From Dallia pectoralis (taxonomy: Eukaryota; Chordata; Actinopteri; Esociformes; Umbridae), in the NCBI GenBank assembly GCA_029465975.1, contig CM055754.1, forward strand, positions 13,462,256-13,526,255: a stretch of 64,000 nucleotides of DNA, given 5' to 3'. Every line of letters begins with the position of its first letter. The stretch's first letter is position 1. The notes beneath the pieces are model-generated. The model was not told where the DNA came from and made no database searches. It saw nothing but the letters and a program-made list of their open reading frames with translations. The position numbers and the translations under genes were made by a program. Below are positions 13,401 to 27,008 of this stretch, in pieces.

Positions 13401-16400
13401 ACAGTACAGCATTACATTAAATACATCTGAGGACATAATGAACATACTTTATACAGAACAGTACAGCATTACATTATATACAACTGAGGAAATAATGAAC
13501 ATACTTTATACAGAACAGTACAGCATTACATTAAATACATCTGAGGACATAATGAACATCCTTTATACAGAACAGTACAGCATTACATTACATTATATAC
13601 AACTCTGGACATAATGAACATACTTTATACAGAACAGTACAGCATTACATTACATTATATACAACTGAGGACATAATGAACATACTTTATACAGAACAGT
13701 ACAGCATTACATTAAATACATCTGAGGACATAATGAACATACTTTATACTGAACAGTACAGCATTACATTATATACAACTGAGGAAATAATGAACATACT
13801 TTATACAGAACAGTACAGCATTACATTACATTAAATACAATTGAAGACATAATGAACATACTTTATACTGAACAGTACAGCATTACATTAAATACATCTG
13901 AGGACATAATGAACATACTTTATACTGAACAGTACAGCATTACATTATATACAACTGAGGAAATAATGAACATACTTTATACAGAACAGTACAGCATTAC
14001 ATTACATTAAATACAATTGAAGACATAATGAACATACTTTATACTGAACAGTACAGCATTACATTACGTTATATACAACTGAGAACATTATGAAAATACT
14101 TTATACAGAACAGTACAGAATTACATTATATACAACTGAGAACATTATGAAAATACTTTATACAGAACAGTACAGCATTACATTATATACAACTGAATAC
14201 ATAATGAACATACTTCTAACAGAACAGTACAGCATTACATTATATATAACTGAGGACATACTAAACATACTTTATACAGAACAGTACAGCATTTCAATAT
14301 ATATACAACTGAGGACATAATGAACATACATAATACTGAACAGTACAGCATTACATTATATACAACTGAGGAAATAATGAACATACTTTATACAGAACAG
14401 TACAGCATTACATTACATTATATACAACTGAGAACATTATGAAAATTCTTTATACAGAACAGTACAGCATTTCAATATTTATACAACTAAGGACATAATG
14501 AACATACATTATACAGAACAGTACAGCATTACATTATTAACAACTAAGGAAATAACGAACATACTTTATACAGAACAGTACAGCATTACATTACATTATA
14601 TACAACTCTGGACATAATGAACATACTTTATACAGAACAGTACAGCATTACATTAAATACATCTGAGGACATAATGAACATCCTTTATACAGAACAGTAC
14701 AGCATTACATTACATTATACACAACTCTGGACATAATGAACATACTTTATACAGAACAGTACAGCATTACATTACATTATATACAACTGAGGACATAATG
14801 AACATACTTCATACAGAAGAGTACAGCATTACATTACATTAAATACAATTGAAGACATAATGAACATACTTTATACTGAACAGTACAGAATTACATTATA
14901 TACAACTGAGAACATTATGAAAATTCTTTATACAGAACAGTACAGCATTACATTATATACAACTGAATACATAATGAACATACATAATACTGAACAGTAC
15001 AGCATTACATTATATACAACTGAGGAAATAATGAACATACTTTATACAGAACAGTACAGCATTACATTACATTATATACAACTGAGGACAATATGAAAAT
15101 GCTTTATACAGAACAGTACAGAATTACATTATATACAACTGAGAACATTATGAAAATTCTTTATACAGAACAGTACAGCATTTCAATATATATACAACTA
15201 AGGACATAATGAACATACATTATACAGAACAGTACAGCATTACATTATTAACAACTGAGGAAATAACGAACATACTTTATACAGAAGAGTACAGCATTAC
15301 ATTACATTTTATACAACTGAAGACATAATGAACATACTTTATCCAGAACAGTACAGCAATACATTACATTATATACAACTGAGGACATAATGAACATACT
15401 TTATACAGAACAGTACAGCATTACATTACATTATATACAACTGAGGACATAATGAACATACTTTATACAGAACAGTACAGCATTACATTAAATACATCTG
15501 AGGACATAATGAACATACTTTATACTGAACAGTATAGCATTACATTATATACAACTGAATACATAATGAACATACATAATACTGAACAGTACAGCATTAC
15601 ATTATATACAACTGAGGAAATAATGAACATACTTTATACAGAACAGTACAGCATTACATTACATTATATACAACTGAGGACAATATGAAAATACTTTATA
15701 CAGAACAGTACAGAATTACATTATATACAACTGAGAACATTATGAAAATTCTTTATACAGAACAGTACAGCATTTCAATATATATACAACTAAGGACATA
15801 ATGAACATACATTATACAGAACAGTACAGCATTACATTATTAACAACTGAGGAAATAACGAACATACTTTATACAGAACAGTACAGCATTACATTACATT
15901 ATATACAACTGAAGACATAATGAACATACTTTATCCAGAACAGTACAGCATTACATTACATTATATACAACTGAGGACATAATGAACATACTTTATACAG
16001 AACAGTACAGCATTACATTACATTATATACAACTGAGGACATAATGAACATACTTTATACAGAACAGTACAGCATTACATTAAATACATCTGAGGACATA
16101 ATGAACATACTTTATACTGAACAGTATAGCATTACATTATATACAACTGAGGAAATAATGAACATACTTTATACAGAACAGTACAGCATTACATTACATT
16201 AAATACAATTGAAGACATAATGAACATACTTTATACTGAACAGTACAGCATTACATTACATTATATACAACTGAGAACATTATGAAAATACTTTATACAG
16301 AACAGTACAGAGCTACATTATATACAACTGAGAACATTATGAAAATACTTTATACAGAACAGTACAGCATTTCAATATATATACAACTGAGGACATAATG

Positions 16401-17516
16401 AACATACATAATACTGAACATAACAGCATTACATTATATACAACTGAGGAAATAATGAACATACTTTATACAGAACAGTACAGCATTACATTACATTATA
16501 TACAACTGAGGACATTATGAAAATACTTTATACAGAACAGTACAGAATTACATTATAATCAACTGAGAACATTATGAAAATGCTTTATACAGACAGTACA
16601 GCATTACATTATTAACAACTGAGGACATAACGAACATACTTTATACAGAACAGTACAGCATTACATTACATTATATACAACTGAAGACATAATGAACATA
16701 CTTTATACAGAACAGTACAGCATTACATTACATTATATACAACTGAGGACATAATGAACATACTTTATCCAGAACAGTACAGCATTACATTACATTATAT
16801 ACAACTGAGGACATAATGAACATACATAATACAGAACAGTACAGCATCACATTATATACAACTGAGAACATTATGACAATACTTTATACAGAACAGTACA
16901 GAATTACATTATATACAACTGAGAACATTATGAACATACTTTATACAAAACAGTACAGCATTTCAGTAAATACATCTGAGGACATAATGAACATACTTTA
17001 TACAGAACAGTACAGCATTACATTATATACAACTGAGGAAATAATGAACATACTTTATACAGAACAGTACAGCATTACATTAAATACATCTGAGGACATA
17101 ATGAACATCCTTTATACAGAACAGTACAGCATTACATTACATTATATACAACTCTGGACATAATGAACATACTTTATACAGAACAGTACAGCATTACATT
17201 ACATTATATACAACTGAGGACATAATGAACATACTTTATACAGAACAGTACAGCATTACATTAAATACATCTGAGGACATAATGAACATACTTTATACAG
17301 AACAGTACAGCATTACATTACATTAAATACAATTGAAGACATAATGAAAATACTTCATACTGAACAGTACAGCATTACATTACGTTATATACAACTGAGA
17401 ACATTATGAAAATACATAATACAGAACAGTACAGCATTACATTATATACAACTGAATACATAATGAACATACATCATACAGAACAGTACAGCATTACATT
17501 ATATATAACTGAGGAC
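7478..17516 (+). repeat. 57-bp minisatellite array, segment 2
   Basis: About 10 kb of the same 57/62-bp units in the same orientation as segment 1. Higher-order structure is visible. A run of variant units starting at 8980 recurs at 11934, 13267 and 16816 (11934 to 13267 is 1333 bp), and a block at 14860 recurs at 15452 (592 bp). Around 10190-10240 the units are irregular (CTGATAATGAACAACTGAAC), either local decay or consensus error. No coding content is inferred. Confidence 0.97.
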
Positions 17517-19159
17517 GATGTGATCGGGCGCTGGAAAGAGCATTTTGAGGAGCTCCTGAATCCGACCTACACGCCCTCTAGTACAGAGGCAGAGCTGGAG
17601 GCTGATGGAGGGTCATCGTCAGTTTCCCTGGGGGAAGTCGCTGAGGTAGTCAAACAACTCCACAGTGGCAAAGCCCCAGGGACTGATGAGATTCGTCCAG
17701 AAATGCTAAAAGCTTTGGGTGGGGAAGGGCTGTCTTGGTTGACACGCCTCTTCAACATTGCATGGAAGTCTGGGACAGTGCCAGAGGAGTGGCAGACCGG
17801 GGTGGTGGTTCCCCTCTTTAAAAAGGGGGACCAGAGAGTGTGTGCCAATTACAGAGGTATCACACTCCTCAGCCTCCCTGGTAAAGTGTACTCCAAAGTG
17901 CTGGAAAGGAGGGTTCGGCCAATAGTCGAACCTCAGATTGAAGAGGAACAATCGGTTTTCGTCCTGGCCGGGGAACCACGGACCAGCTCTTTACTCTCGC
18001 AAGGATCCTGGAGGGGGCCTGGGAGTATGCCCATCCAGTCTACATGTGTTTTGTGGATCTGGAGAAGGCGTATGACCGGGTACCCCGGGATCTTTGTGGG
18101 AGGTGCTGCGGGAGTATGGGGTGAGGGGGTCTCTTCTCAGGGCCATCCAATCTCTGTACGCTCAAAGCATGAGCTGTGTCCGTGTCCTCGGCAGTAAGTC
18201 GGATTCGTTCCCGGTGGGGGTTGGCCTCCGCCAGGGCTGCGCTTTGTCACCAATCCTGTTTGTAATATTCATGGACAGGATATCAAGGCGTAGTCATGGG
18301 GGGAGGGTTCCCGTTCGGTGGGCTGATGGTCACATCACTGCTTTTTGCGGATGATGTGGTCCTGATGGCCTCATCGGTCGGTGACCTTCAGCACTCACTG
18401 GATCGGTTCGCAGCCGAGTGTGAAGCGGCTGGGATGAGGGTTAGCACCTCTAAATCTGAGGCCATGACTCTCAGCAGGAAACCGGTGGAGTGCCTACTCC
18501 GGGTAGGGAAGGAGTCCTTACTCCAAGTGAAGGAGTTCAAGTACCTCGGGGTCTTGTTCGCGAGTGAGGGAACAATGGAGCGGGAGATTGGTCGGAGGAT
18601 CAGAGCAGCGGGGGCGGTGTTGCATTCGCTTCACCGCACCGTTGTGACGAAAAGAGAGCTGAGCCGAAAGGCAAAGCTCTCGATCTACCGGTCAATCTTT
18701 GTTCCTACCCTCACCTATGGTCATGAAAGCTGGGTCATGACCGAAAGAACGAGATCGCGGGTACAAGCGGCCGAAATGGGTTTTCTCAGAAAGGTGGCTG
18801 GCCTCTCCCTTAGGGATAGGGTGAGAAGCTCAGTCATCCGAGAGGAACTCGGAGTAGAGCCGCTGCTCCTTTGCATAGAAAGGAGCCAGTTGAGGTGGTT
18901 CGGGCATCTTGTAAGAATGCCACCTGGGCGCCTCCCTAGAGAGGTGTTCCAGGCACGTCCAGCTGGGAGGAGACCTCGGGGAAGACCCAGGACTAGGTGG
19001 AGAGATTATATCTCCACACTGGCCTGGGAACGCCTCGGGATTCCCCAGTCAGAGCTGGCTAATGTTGCCCGGGAAAGGGAAGTTTGGGGTCCCCTGCTAG
19101 AGCTGCTACCCCCGCGACCCGACCCCGGATAAGCGGTTGAAGATGAGATGAGATGAGAT
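17517..19159 (+). mobile_element. RTE-clade (Rex3-like) LINE, 5'-truncated, copy 1, reverse transcriptase pseudogene
   Basis: Non-LTR reverse transcriptase sequence, GC-richer than the array. In order it shows the N-terminal palm region with GKAPGTDEIRPEML, ANYRGITLL, the DLEKAYDRVP stretch (motif A, displaced frame), GLRQGCALSPILF (motif B), and LLFADDVVLMASS with the intact catalytic Asp pair. The C-terminal part carries LTYGHESWVMTERTRSRVQ and RPRGRPRTRWRDYI. It ends PPRPDPG, TAA and a GATGA tail, as RTE elements do, with almost no 3' UTR. The endonuclease and 5' part are missing. Frames break at about 17950 (one base short relative to copy 2 at GAACAATCGG), near 18100 and near 18300. It cannot move itself. 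Confidence 0.88.
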
Positions 19160-19657
19160 TACATTGTATACAACTGAGGACATAATGAACATAGTTTGTA
19201 CAGAACAGTACAGCATTACATTAAATACATCTGAGGACATAATGAACATCCTTTATACAGAACAGTACAGCATTACATTACATTATATACAACTCTGGAC
19301 ATAATGAACATACTTTATACAGAACAGTACAGCATTACATTACATTATATACAACTGAGGACATAATGAACATACTTTATACAGAACAGTACAGCATTAC
19401 ATTAAATACATCTGAGGACATAATGAACATACTTTATACAGAACAGTACAGCATTACATTACATTAAATACAATTGAAGACATAATGAAAATACTTCATA
19501 CTGAACAGTACAGCATTACATTACGTTATATACAACTGAGAACATTATGAAAATACATAATACAGAACAGTACAGCATTACATTATATACAACTGAATAC
19601 ATAATGAACATACATCATACAGAACAGTACAGCATTACATTATATATAACTGAGGAC
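19160..19657 (+). repeat. 57-bp minisatellite array between the two RTE copies
   Basis: About 500 bp of array. The last roughly 440 bp match the array immediately upstream of RTE copy 1 at a fixed offset of 2141 bp, down to rare variants such as GAAAATACTTCATACTG. It therefore belongs to a duplicated block. The first bases after the copy 1 tail (TACATTGTATACAAC) form the duplication junction. Confidence 0.93.
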
Positions 19658-21288
19658 GATGTGATCGGGCGCTGGAAAGAGCATTTTGAGGAGCTCCTGA
19701 ATCCGACCTACACGCCCTCTAGTACAGAGGCAGAGCTGGAGGCTGATGGAGGGTCATCGTCAGTTTCCCTGGGGGAAGTCGCTGAGGTAGTCAAACAACT
19801 CCACAGTGGCAAAGCCCCAGGGACTGATGAGATTCGTCCAGAAATGCTAAAAGCTTTGGGTGGGGAAGGGCTGTCTTGGTTGACACGCCTCTTCAACATT
19901 GCATGGAAGTCTGGGACAGTGCCAGAGGAGTGGCAGACCGGGGTGGTGGTTCCCCTCTTTAAAAGGGGGGACCAGAGAGTGTGTGCCAATTACAGAGGTA
20001 TCACACTCCTCAGCCTCCCTGGTAAAGTGTACTCCAAAGTGCTGGAAAGGAGGGTTCGGCCAATAGTCGAACCTCAGATTGAAGAGGAACAATGCGGTTT
20101 TCGTCCTGGCCGGGGAACCACGGACCAGCTCTTTACTCTCGCAAGGATCCTGGAGGGGGCCTGGGAGTATGCCCATCCAGTCTACATGTGTTTTGTGGAT
20201 CTGGAGAAGGCGTATGACCGGGTACCCCGGGATCTTTGTGGGAGGTGCTGCGGGAGTATGGGGTGAGGGGTCTCTTCTCAGGGCCATCCAATCTCTGTAC
20301 GCTCAAAGCATGAGCTGTGTCCGTGTCCTCGGCAGTAAGTCGGATTCGTTCCAGGTGGGGTTGGCCTCCGCCAGGGCTGCGCTTTGTCACCAATCCTGTT
20401 TGTAATATTCATGGACAGGATATCAAGGCGTAGTCATGGGGGGAGGGTTCCCGTTCGGTGGGCTGATGGTCACATCACTGCTTTTTGCGGATTATGTGGT
20501 CCTTATGGCCTCATCGGTCGGTGACCTTTAGCACTCACTGGATCGGTTTGCAGCCGACTGTGAAGCGGCTGGGATGAGGATTAGCAGGATGACTCTCAGC
20601 AGGAAACCGGTGGAGTGCCTACTCCGGGTAGGGAATGAGTCCTTACTCCAAGTGAAGGAGTTCAAGTACCTCGGGGTCTTGTTCGCGAGTGAGGGAACAA
20701 TGGAGCGGGAGATTGGTCGGAGGATCGGAGCAGCGGGGCGGTGTTGCATTCGCTTCACCGCACCGTTGTGACGAAAAGAGAGCTGAGCCGAAAGGCAAAG
20801 CTCTCGATCTACCGGTCAATCTTTGTTCCTACCCTCACCTATGGTCATGAAAGCTGGGTCATGACCGAAAGAACGAGATCGCGGGTACAAGCGGCCGAAA
20901 TGGGTTTTCTCAGAAAGGTGGCTGGCCTCTCCCTTAGGGATAGGGTGAGAAGCTCAGTCATCCGAGAGGAACTCGGAGTAGAGCCGCTGCTCCTTTGCAT
21001 AGAAAGGAGCCAGTTGAGGTGGTTCGGGCATCTTGTAAGAATGCCACCTGGGCGCCTCCCTAGAGAGGTGTTCCAGGCACGTCCAGCTGGGAGGAGACCT
21101 CGGGGAAGACCCAGGACTAGGTGGAGAGATTATATCTCCACACTGGCCTGGGAACGCCTCGGGATTCCCCAGTCAGAGCTGGCTAATGTTGCCCGGGAAA
21201 GGGAAGTTTGGGGTCCCCTGCTAGAGCTGCTACCCCCGCGACCCGACCCCGGATAAGCGGTTGAAGATGAGATGAGATGAGATGAGAG
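19658..21288 (+). mobile_element. RTE-clade (Rex3-like) LINE, 5'-truncated, copy 2, reverse transcriptase pseudogene
   Basis: Second copy of the same truncated element, with the same first base after the same flanking array. It keeps EEEQCGFRPGRGTTDQLFTL and MCFVDLEKAYDRVPRD in one open frame (from an array ATG at 19547 to 20266). It then breaks at GTGAGGGG, has a stop near 20400, and has a 15-bp deletion near 20585 (ATTAGCAGGATGACTC). The catalytic pair reads GCGGATTATGTG, so the second Asp has become Tyr. A later open segment (20741-21256) covers the C-terminal region. It ends with the GATGA tail. ATAACTGAGGAC at 19646-19657 and again at 21289-21300 is a 12-bp target duplication, so this copy keeps both original flanks. 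Confidence 0.88.
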
Positions 21289-24200
21289 ATAACTGAGGAC
21301 ATACTAAACATACTTTATACAGAACAGTACAGCATTTCAATATATATTCAACTGAGGACATAATGAACATACATAATACTGAACAGTACAGCATTACATT
21401 ATATACAACTGAGGAAATAATGAACATACTTTATACAGAACAGTACAGCATTACATTACATTATATACAACTGAGAACATTATGAAAATACTTTAAACAG
21501 AACAGTACAGCATTACATTATATACAACTGAGGACACAATAAACATACATTATACAGAACAGTACAGCATTTCAATAATGTATACAACTGAGGACATAAT
21601 GAACATACATAATACAGAACAGTACAGCATTACATTATATACAACTGAGAACATTATGAAAATACTTTATACAGAACAGTACAGAATTACATTATATACA
21701 ACTGAGGACATAATGAACATACTTTATAAAGAACAGTACAGCATTACATTAAATACATCTGAGGACATAATGAACATCCTTTATACAGAACAGTACAGCA
21801 TTACATTACATTATATACAACTCTGGACATAATGAACATACTTTATACAGAACAGTACAGCATTACATTACATTAAATACAATTGAAGACATAATGAACA
21901 TACTTTATACTGAACAGTACAGCATTACATTACATTAAATACAATTGAAGACATAATGAACATACTTTATACTGAACAGTACAGCATTACATTACGTTAT
22001 ATACAACTGAGAACATTATGAAAATACTTTATACAGAACAGTACAGAATTACATTATATACAACTGAGGACACTATAAACATACTTTATACAGAACAATA
22101 CAGCATTTCAATATATATACAACTAAGGACATAATGAACATACATAATACAGAACAGTACAGCATTACATTATATACAACTGAATACATAATGAACATAC
22201 TTCATACAGAACAGTACAGCATTACATTATATATAACTGAGGACATACTAAACATACTTTATACAGAACAGTACAGCATTTCAATATATATACAACTGAG
22301 GACATAATGAACATACATAATACTGAACAGTACAGCATTACATTATATACAACTGAGGAAATAATGAACAGACTTTATACAGAACAGTACAGCATTACAT
22401 TACATTATATACAACTGAGAACATTATGAAAATACTTCATACAGAACAGTACAGAATTACATTATATACAACTGAGAACATTATGAACATACTTTATACA
22501 AAACAGTACAGCATTTCATTAAATACATCTGAGGACATAATGAACATACTTTATACAGAACAGTACAGCATTACATTAAATACATCTGAGGACATAATGA
22601 ACATCCTTTATACAGAACAGTACAGCATTACATTACATTATATACAACTCTGGACATAATGAACATACTTTATACAGAACAGTACAGCATTACATTACAT
22701 TATATACAACTGAGGACATAATGAACATACTTTATACAGAACAGTACAGCATTACATTAAATACATCTGAGGACATAATGAACATACTTTATACTGAACA
22801 GTACAGCATTACATTATATACAACTGAGGAAATAATGAACATACTTTATACAGAACAGTACAGCATTACATTACATTAAATACAATTGAAGACATAATGA
22901 ACGTACTTTGTACTGAACAGTACAGCATTACATTACAATATATACAACTGAGAACATTATGAAAATACTTTATACAGAACAGTACAGAATTACATTATAT
23001 ACAACTGAGAAAATTATGAAAATACTTAATACAGAACTGTACAGCATTACAATATATACAACTGAATACATACTAAACATACTTTATACAGAACAGTACA
23101 GCATTTCAATATAAATACAACTGAGGACATAATGAACATACATAATACTGAACAGTACAGCATTACATTATATACAACTTAGGAAATAATGAACATACTT
23201 TATACAGAACAGTACAGCATTACATTACATTAAATACAATTGAAGACATAATGAACATACTTTATACTGAACAGTACAGCATTACATTACGTTATATACA
23301 ACTGAGAACATTATGAAAATACTTTATACAGAACAGTACAGAATTACATTATATACAACTGAGGACACTATAAACATACTTTATACAGAACAATACAGCA
23401 TTTCAATATATATACAACTAAGGACATAATGAACATACATAATACAGAACAGTACAGCATTACATTATATACAACTGAATACATAATGAACATACTTCAT
23501 ACAGAACAGTACAGCATTACATTATATATAACTGAGGACATACTAAACATACTTTATACAGAACAGTACAGCATTTCAATATATATACAACTGAGGACAT
23601 AATGAACATACATAATACTGAACAGTACAGCATTACATTATATACAACTGAGGAAATAATGAACAGACTTTATACAGAACAGTACAGCATTACATTACAT
23701 TATATACAACTGAGAACATTATGAAAATACTTTATACAGAACAGTACAGAATTACATTATATACAACTGAGAACATTATGAACATACTTTATACAAAACA
23801 GTACAGCATTTCATTAAATACATCTGAGGACATAATGAACATACTTTATACAGAACAGTACAGCATTACATTAAATACATCTGAGGACATAATGAACATC
23901 CTTTATACAGAACAGTACAGCATTACATTACATTATATACAACTCTGGACATAATGAACATACTTTATACAGAACAGTACAGCATTACATTACATTATAT
24001 ACAACTGAGGACATAATGAACATACTTTATACAGAACAGTACAGCATTACATTAAATACATCTGAGGACATAATGAACATACTTTATACTGAACAGTACA
24101 GCATTACATTATATACAACTGAGGAAATAATGAACATACTCTATACAGAACAGTACAGCATTACATTACATTAAATACAATTGAAGACATAATGAACGTA

Positions 24201-26339
24201 CTTTATACTGAACAGTACAGCATTACATTACAATATATACAACTGAGAACATTATGAAAATACTTTATACAGAACAGTACAGAATTACATTATATACAAC
24301 TGAGAACATTATGAAAATACTTAATACAGAACAGTACAGCATTACATTATATACAACTGAATACATACTAAACATACTTTATACAGAACAGTACAGCATT
24401 TCAATATAAATACAACTGAGGACATAATGAACATACATAATACTGAACAGTACAGCATTACATTATATACAACTTAGGAAATAATGAACATACTTTTTAC
24501 AGAACAGTACAGCATTACATTACATTATATACAACTGAGAACAATATGAAAATACTTTATACAGAACAGTACAGAATTACATTATATACAACTGAGAACA
24601 TTATGAAAATTCTTTATACAGAACAGTACAGCATTACATTATTAACAACTGAGGAAATAACGAACATACTTTATACAGAACAGTACAGCATTACATTACA
24701 TTATATACAACTCTGGACATAATGAACATACTTTATACAGAACAGTACAGCATTACATTACATTAAATACAATTGAAGACATAATGAACGTACTTTATAC
24801 TGAACAGTACAGCATTACATTACAATATATACAACTGAGAACATTATGAAAATACTTTATACAGAACAGTACAGCATTACATTATATACAACTGAATACA
24901 TAATGAACATACTTCATACAGAACAGTACAGCATTACATTATATATGACTGAGGACATACTAAACATACTTTATACAGAACAGTACAGCATTTCAATATA
25001 TATACAACTGAGGACATAATGAACATACATAATACTGAACAGTACAGCATTACATTATATACAACTTAGGAAATAATGAACATACTTTATACAGAACAGT
25101 ACAGCATTACATTACATTATATACAACTGAGGACAATATGAAAATACTTTATACAGAACAGTACAGAATTACATTATATACAACTGAGAACATTATGAAA
25201 ATTCTTTATACAGAACAGTACTGCATTTCAATATATATACAACTAAGGACGTAATGAACATACATTATACAGACAGTACAGCATTACATTATTAACAACT
25301 GAGGACATACTAAACATACTTTATACAGAACAGTACAGTATTTCAATATATTTACAACTTAGGACATAATGAACATAATTTATAAAGAACAGTACAGCAT
25401 TACATTACATTATATACAGCTGAGGACATAATGAACATACTTTATACAGAACAGTACAGCATTACATTAAATACATCCGAGGACATAATGAACATACTTT
25501 ATACAGAACAGTACAGCATTACATTATATACAACTGAGGAAATAATGAACATACTTTATACATAACAGTACAGCATTACATTGCATTATATTCAACTGAG
25601 GACATAATGAACATACATAATACAGAACAGTACAGCATTACATTATATACAACTAAGAACATTATGAACATACTTTATACAGAACAGTACAGCTTTACAT
25701 TATATACAACTGAGGAAATAATGAACATATTTTATACAGAACAGTACAGCATTACATTACATTATATACAACTAAGAACATAATGAAAATACTTTATACA
25801 GAACAGTACAGAATTACATTATATACAACTGAGGACATAACGAACATACTTTATACTGAAAAGTAGAGCATTACATTATATACAACTGAGGACATAATGA
25901 ACATACTTTATACAGAACAGTACAGCATTACATTACATTAAATACAACTGAAGACATAATGAACATACTTTATACAGAACAGTACAGCATTACATTACAT
26001 TATATACAACTGAGAACATTATGAAAATACTTTATACAGAACAGTACAGCATTACATTATATACAACTGAATACATAATGATCATACTTCATACAGAACA
26101 GTACAGCATTACATTACATACAACTGAGGACATACTAAACATACTTTATACAGAACAGTACAGCATTTCAATATATATACAATTGAGGACATAATGAATA
26201 TACATAATACAGAACAGTACAGCATTACATTACATTATATACAACTAAGGACATACTAAACATACTTTATACAGAACAGTACAGCATTTCAATATATATA
26301 CAATTGAGGACATAATGAACATACTTTATACAGAACAGT
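21289..26339 (+). repeat. 57-bp minisatellite array, segment 3
   Basis: About 5 kb of + oriented units up to the retroviral insertion. A higher-order block of about 1295 bp is duplicated (for example 22426-22659 against 23721-23954, nearly identical including the rare ACTCTGGACATAATG variant). The segment ends at CAGAACAGT, directly against the LTR. Confidence 0.97.
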
Positions 26340-26922
26340 TGTTATGGAATTATTTCTAATACCACGTAATTAATGTTACTATACCTATGTCTCTAGAATA
26401 ACATTAAGCAAATACACACTGAACTCAGACTCGAAATAAGAACAGACAAGAGTATCTCTCAAGTTAACTCTAACAGTTTAATTGATAGATGAGGAAAACC
26501 TTAACACACGCGCTCACGGTAACAATGCGGTGGCAGGTTATTTCCTACCAAGGCATACAATACACTCAGTTTATATAGGCCATAGAGCAGGAAAGCATAC
26601 ATGGGGTAAACCTTATAAGGTTAGGAATCATATGGAGAAGCTAAGTTGGGCCCAAGAGAATGACATCACAGCAGAGAAAACAGATGTAAAAGGTATGGAA
26701 AATTGTACATACAGTATACATATCCTTTTATGGCGAAACACATGTAAAACCATACAGTTGCTTTGAATCAAGACATCTATTTCTAGCATTGGGCCCCTCT
26801 TAAGACATACAGATGTCATCCCTGTTCCTCCCCAGGCCTCACTAATATACACATCTTCTATCACATGTTTATCTACACTATTTTCTGAACTTCACAGCTG
26901 ACATGTAGAATAATCCACAACA
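26340..26922 (-). repeat. ERV-A 3' LTR
   Basis: On the + strand it begins TGTTATGG and ends CCACAACA, the TG...CA ends of a retroviral LTR. On the element's strand a TATATAA box lies at 26571-26577 and an ATTAAA-type signal lies downstream near 26477-26482. The ORFs seen in either direction (for example 26482-26766) are by-products and recur in the other LTR. Confidence 0.93.
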
Positions 26923-27008
26923 ATCCACCCTAAGTTCAGAAAAAGTGGGATAAGAAAAAGTACAGTTCTTTATTATCAAAATAAGCATGCTATGACTTTT
27001 AATAACAC
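26923..27008 (-). other. ERV-A short 3' untranslated segment and weak polypurine tract
   Basis: Only 86 bp separate the end of env from the 3' LTR. On the minus strand the sequence next to the LTR is AGGGTGGAT, a weak, short purine-rich tract where the plus-strand primer would be expected. Confidence 0.4.

Noticed and set aside
7478..17516. CRISPR-like array of direct repeats
   Set aside because: Repeats are directly adjacent without unique spacers, units vary along their length, and no cas genes occur. The surrounding elements are vertebrate.
17567..20393. Minus-strand ORFs opposite the RTE reverse transcriptase (81-146 codons)
   Set aside because: They are antisense shadows of a GC-rich coding sequence, without recognisable domains.
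26482..26864. ORFs of 78 and 94 codons inside the ERV-A LTRs
   Set aside because: They lie fully within regulatory LTR sequence, occur identically in both LTRs, and match nothing I recognise.
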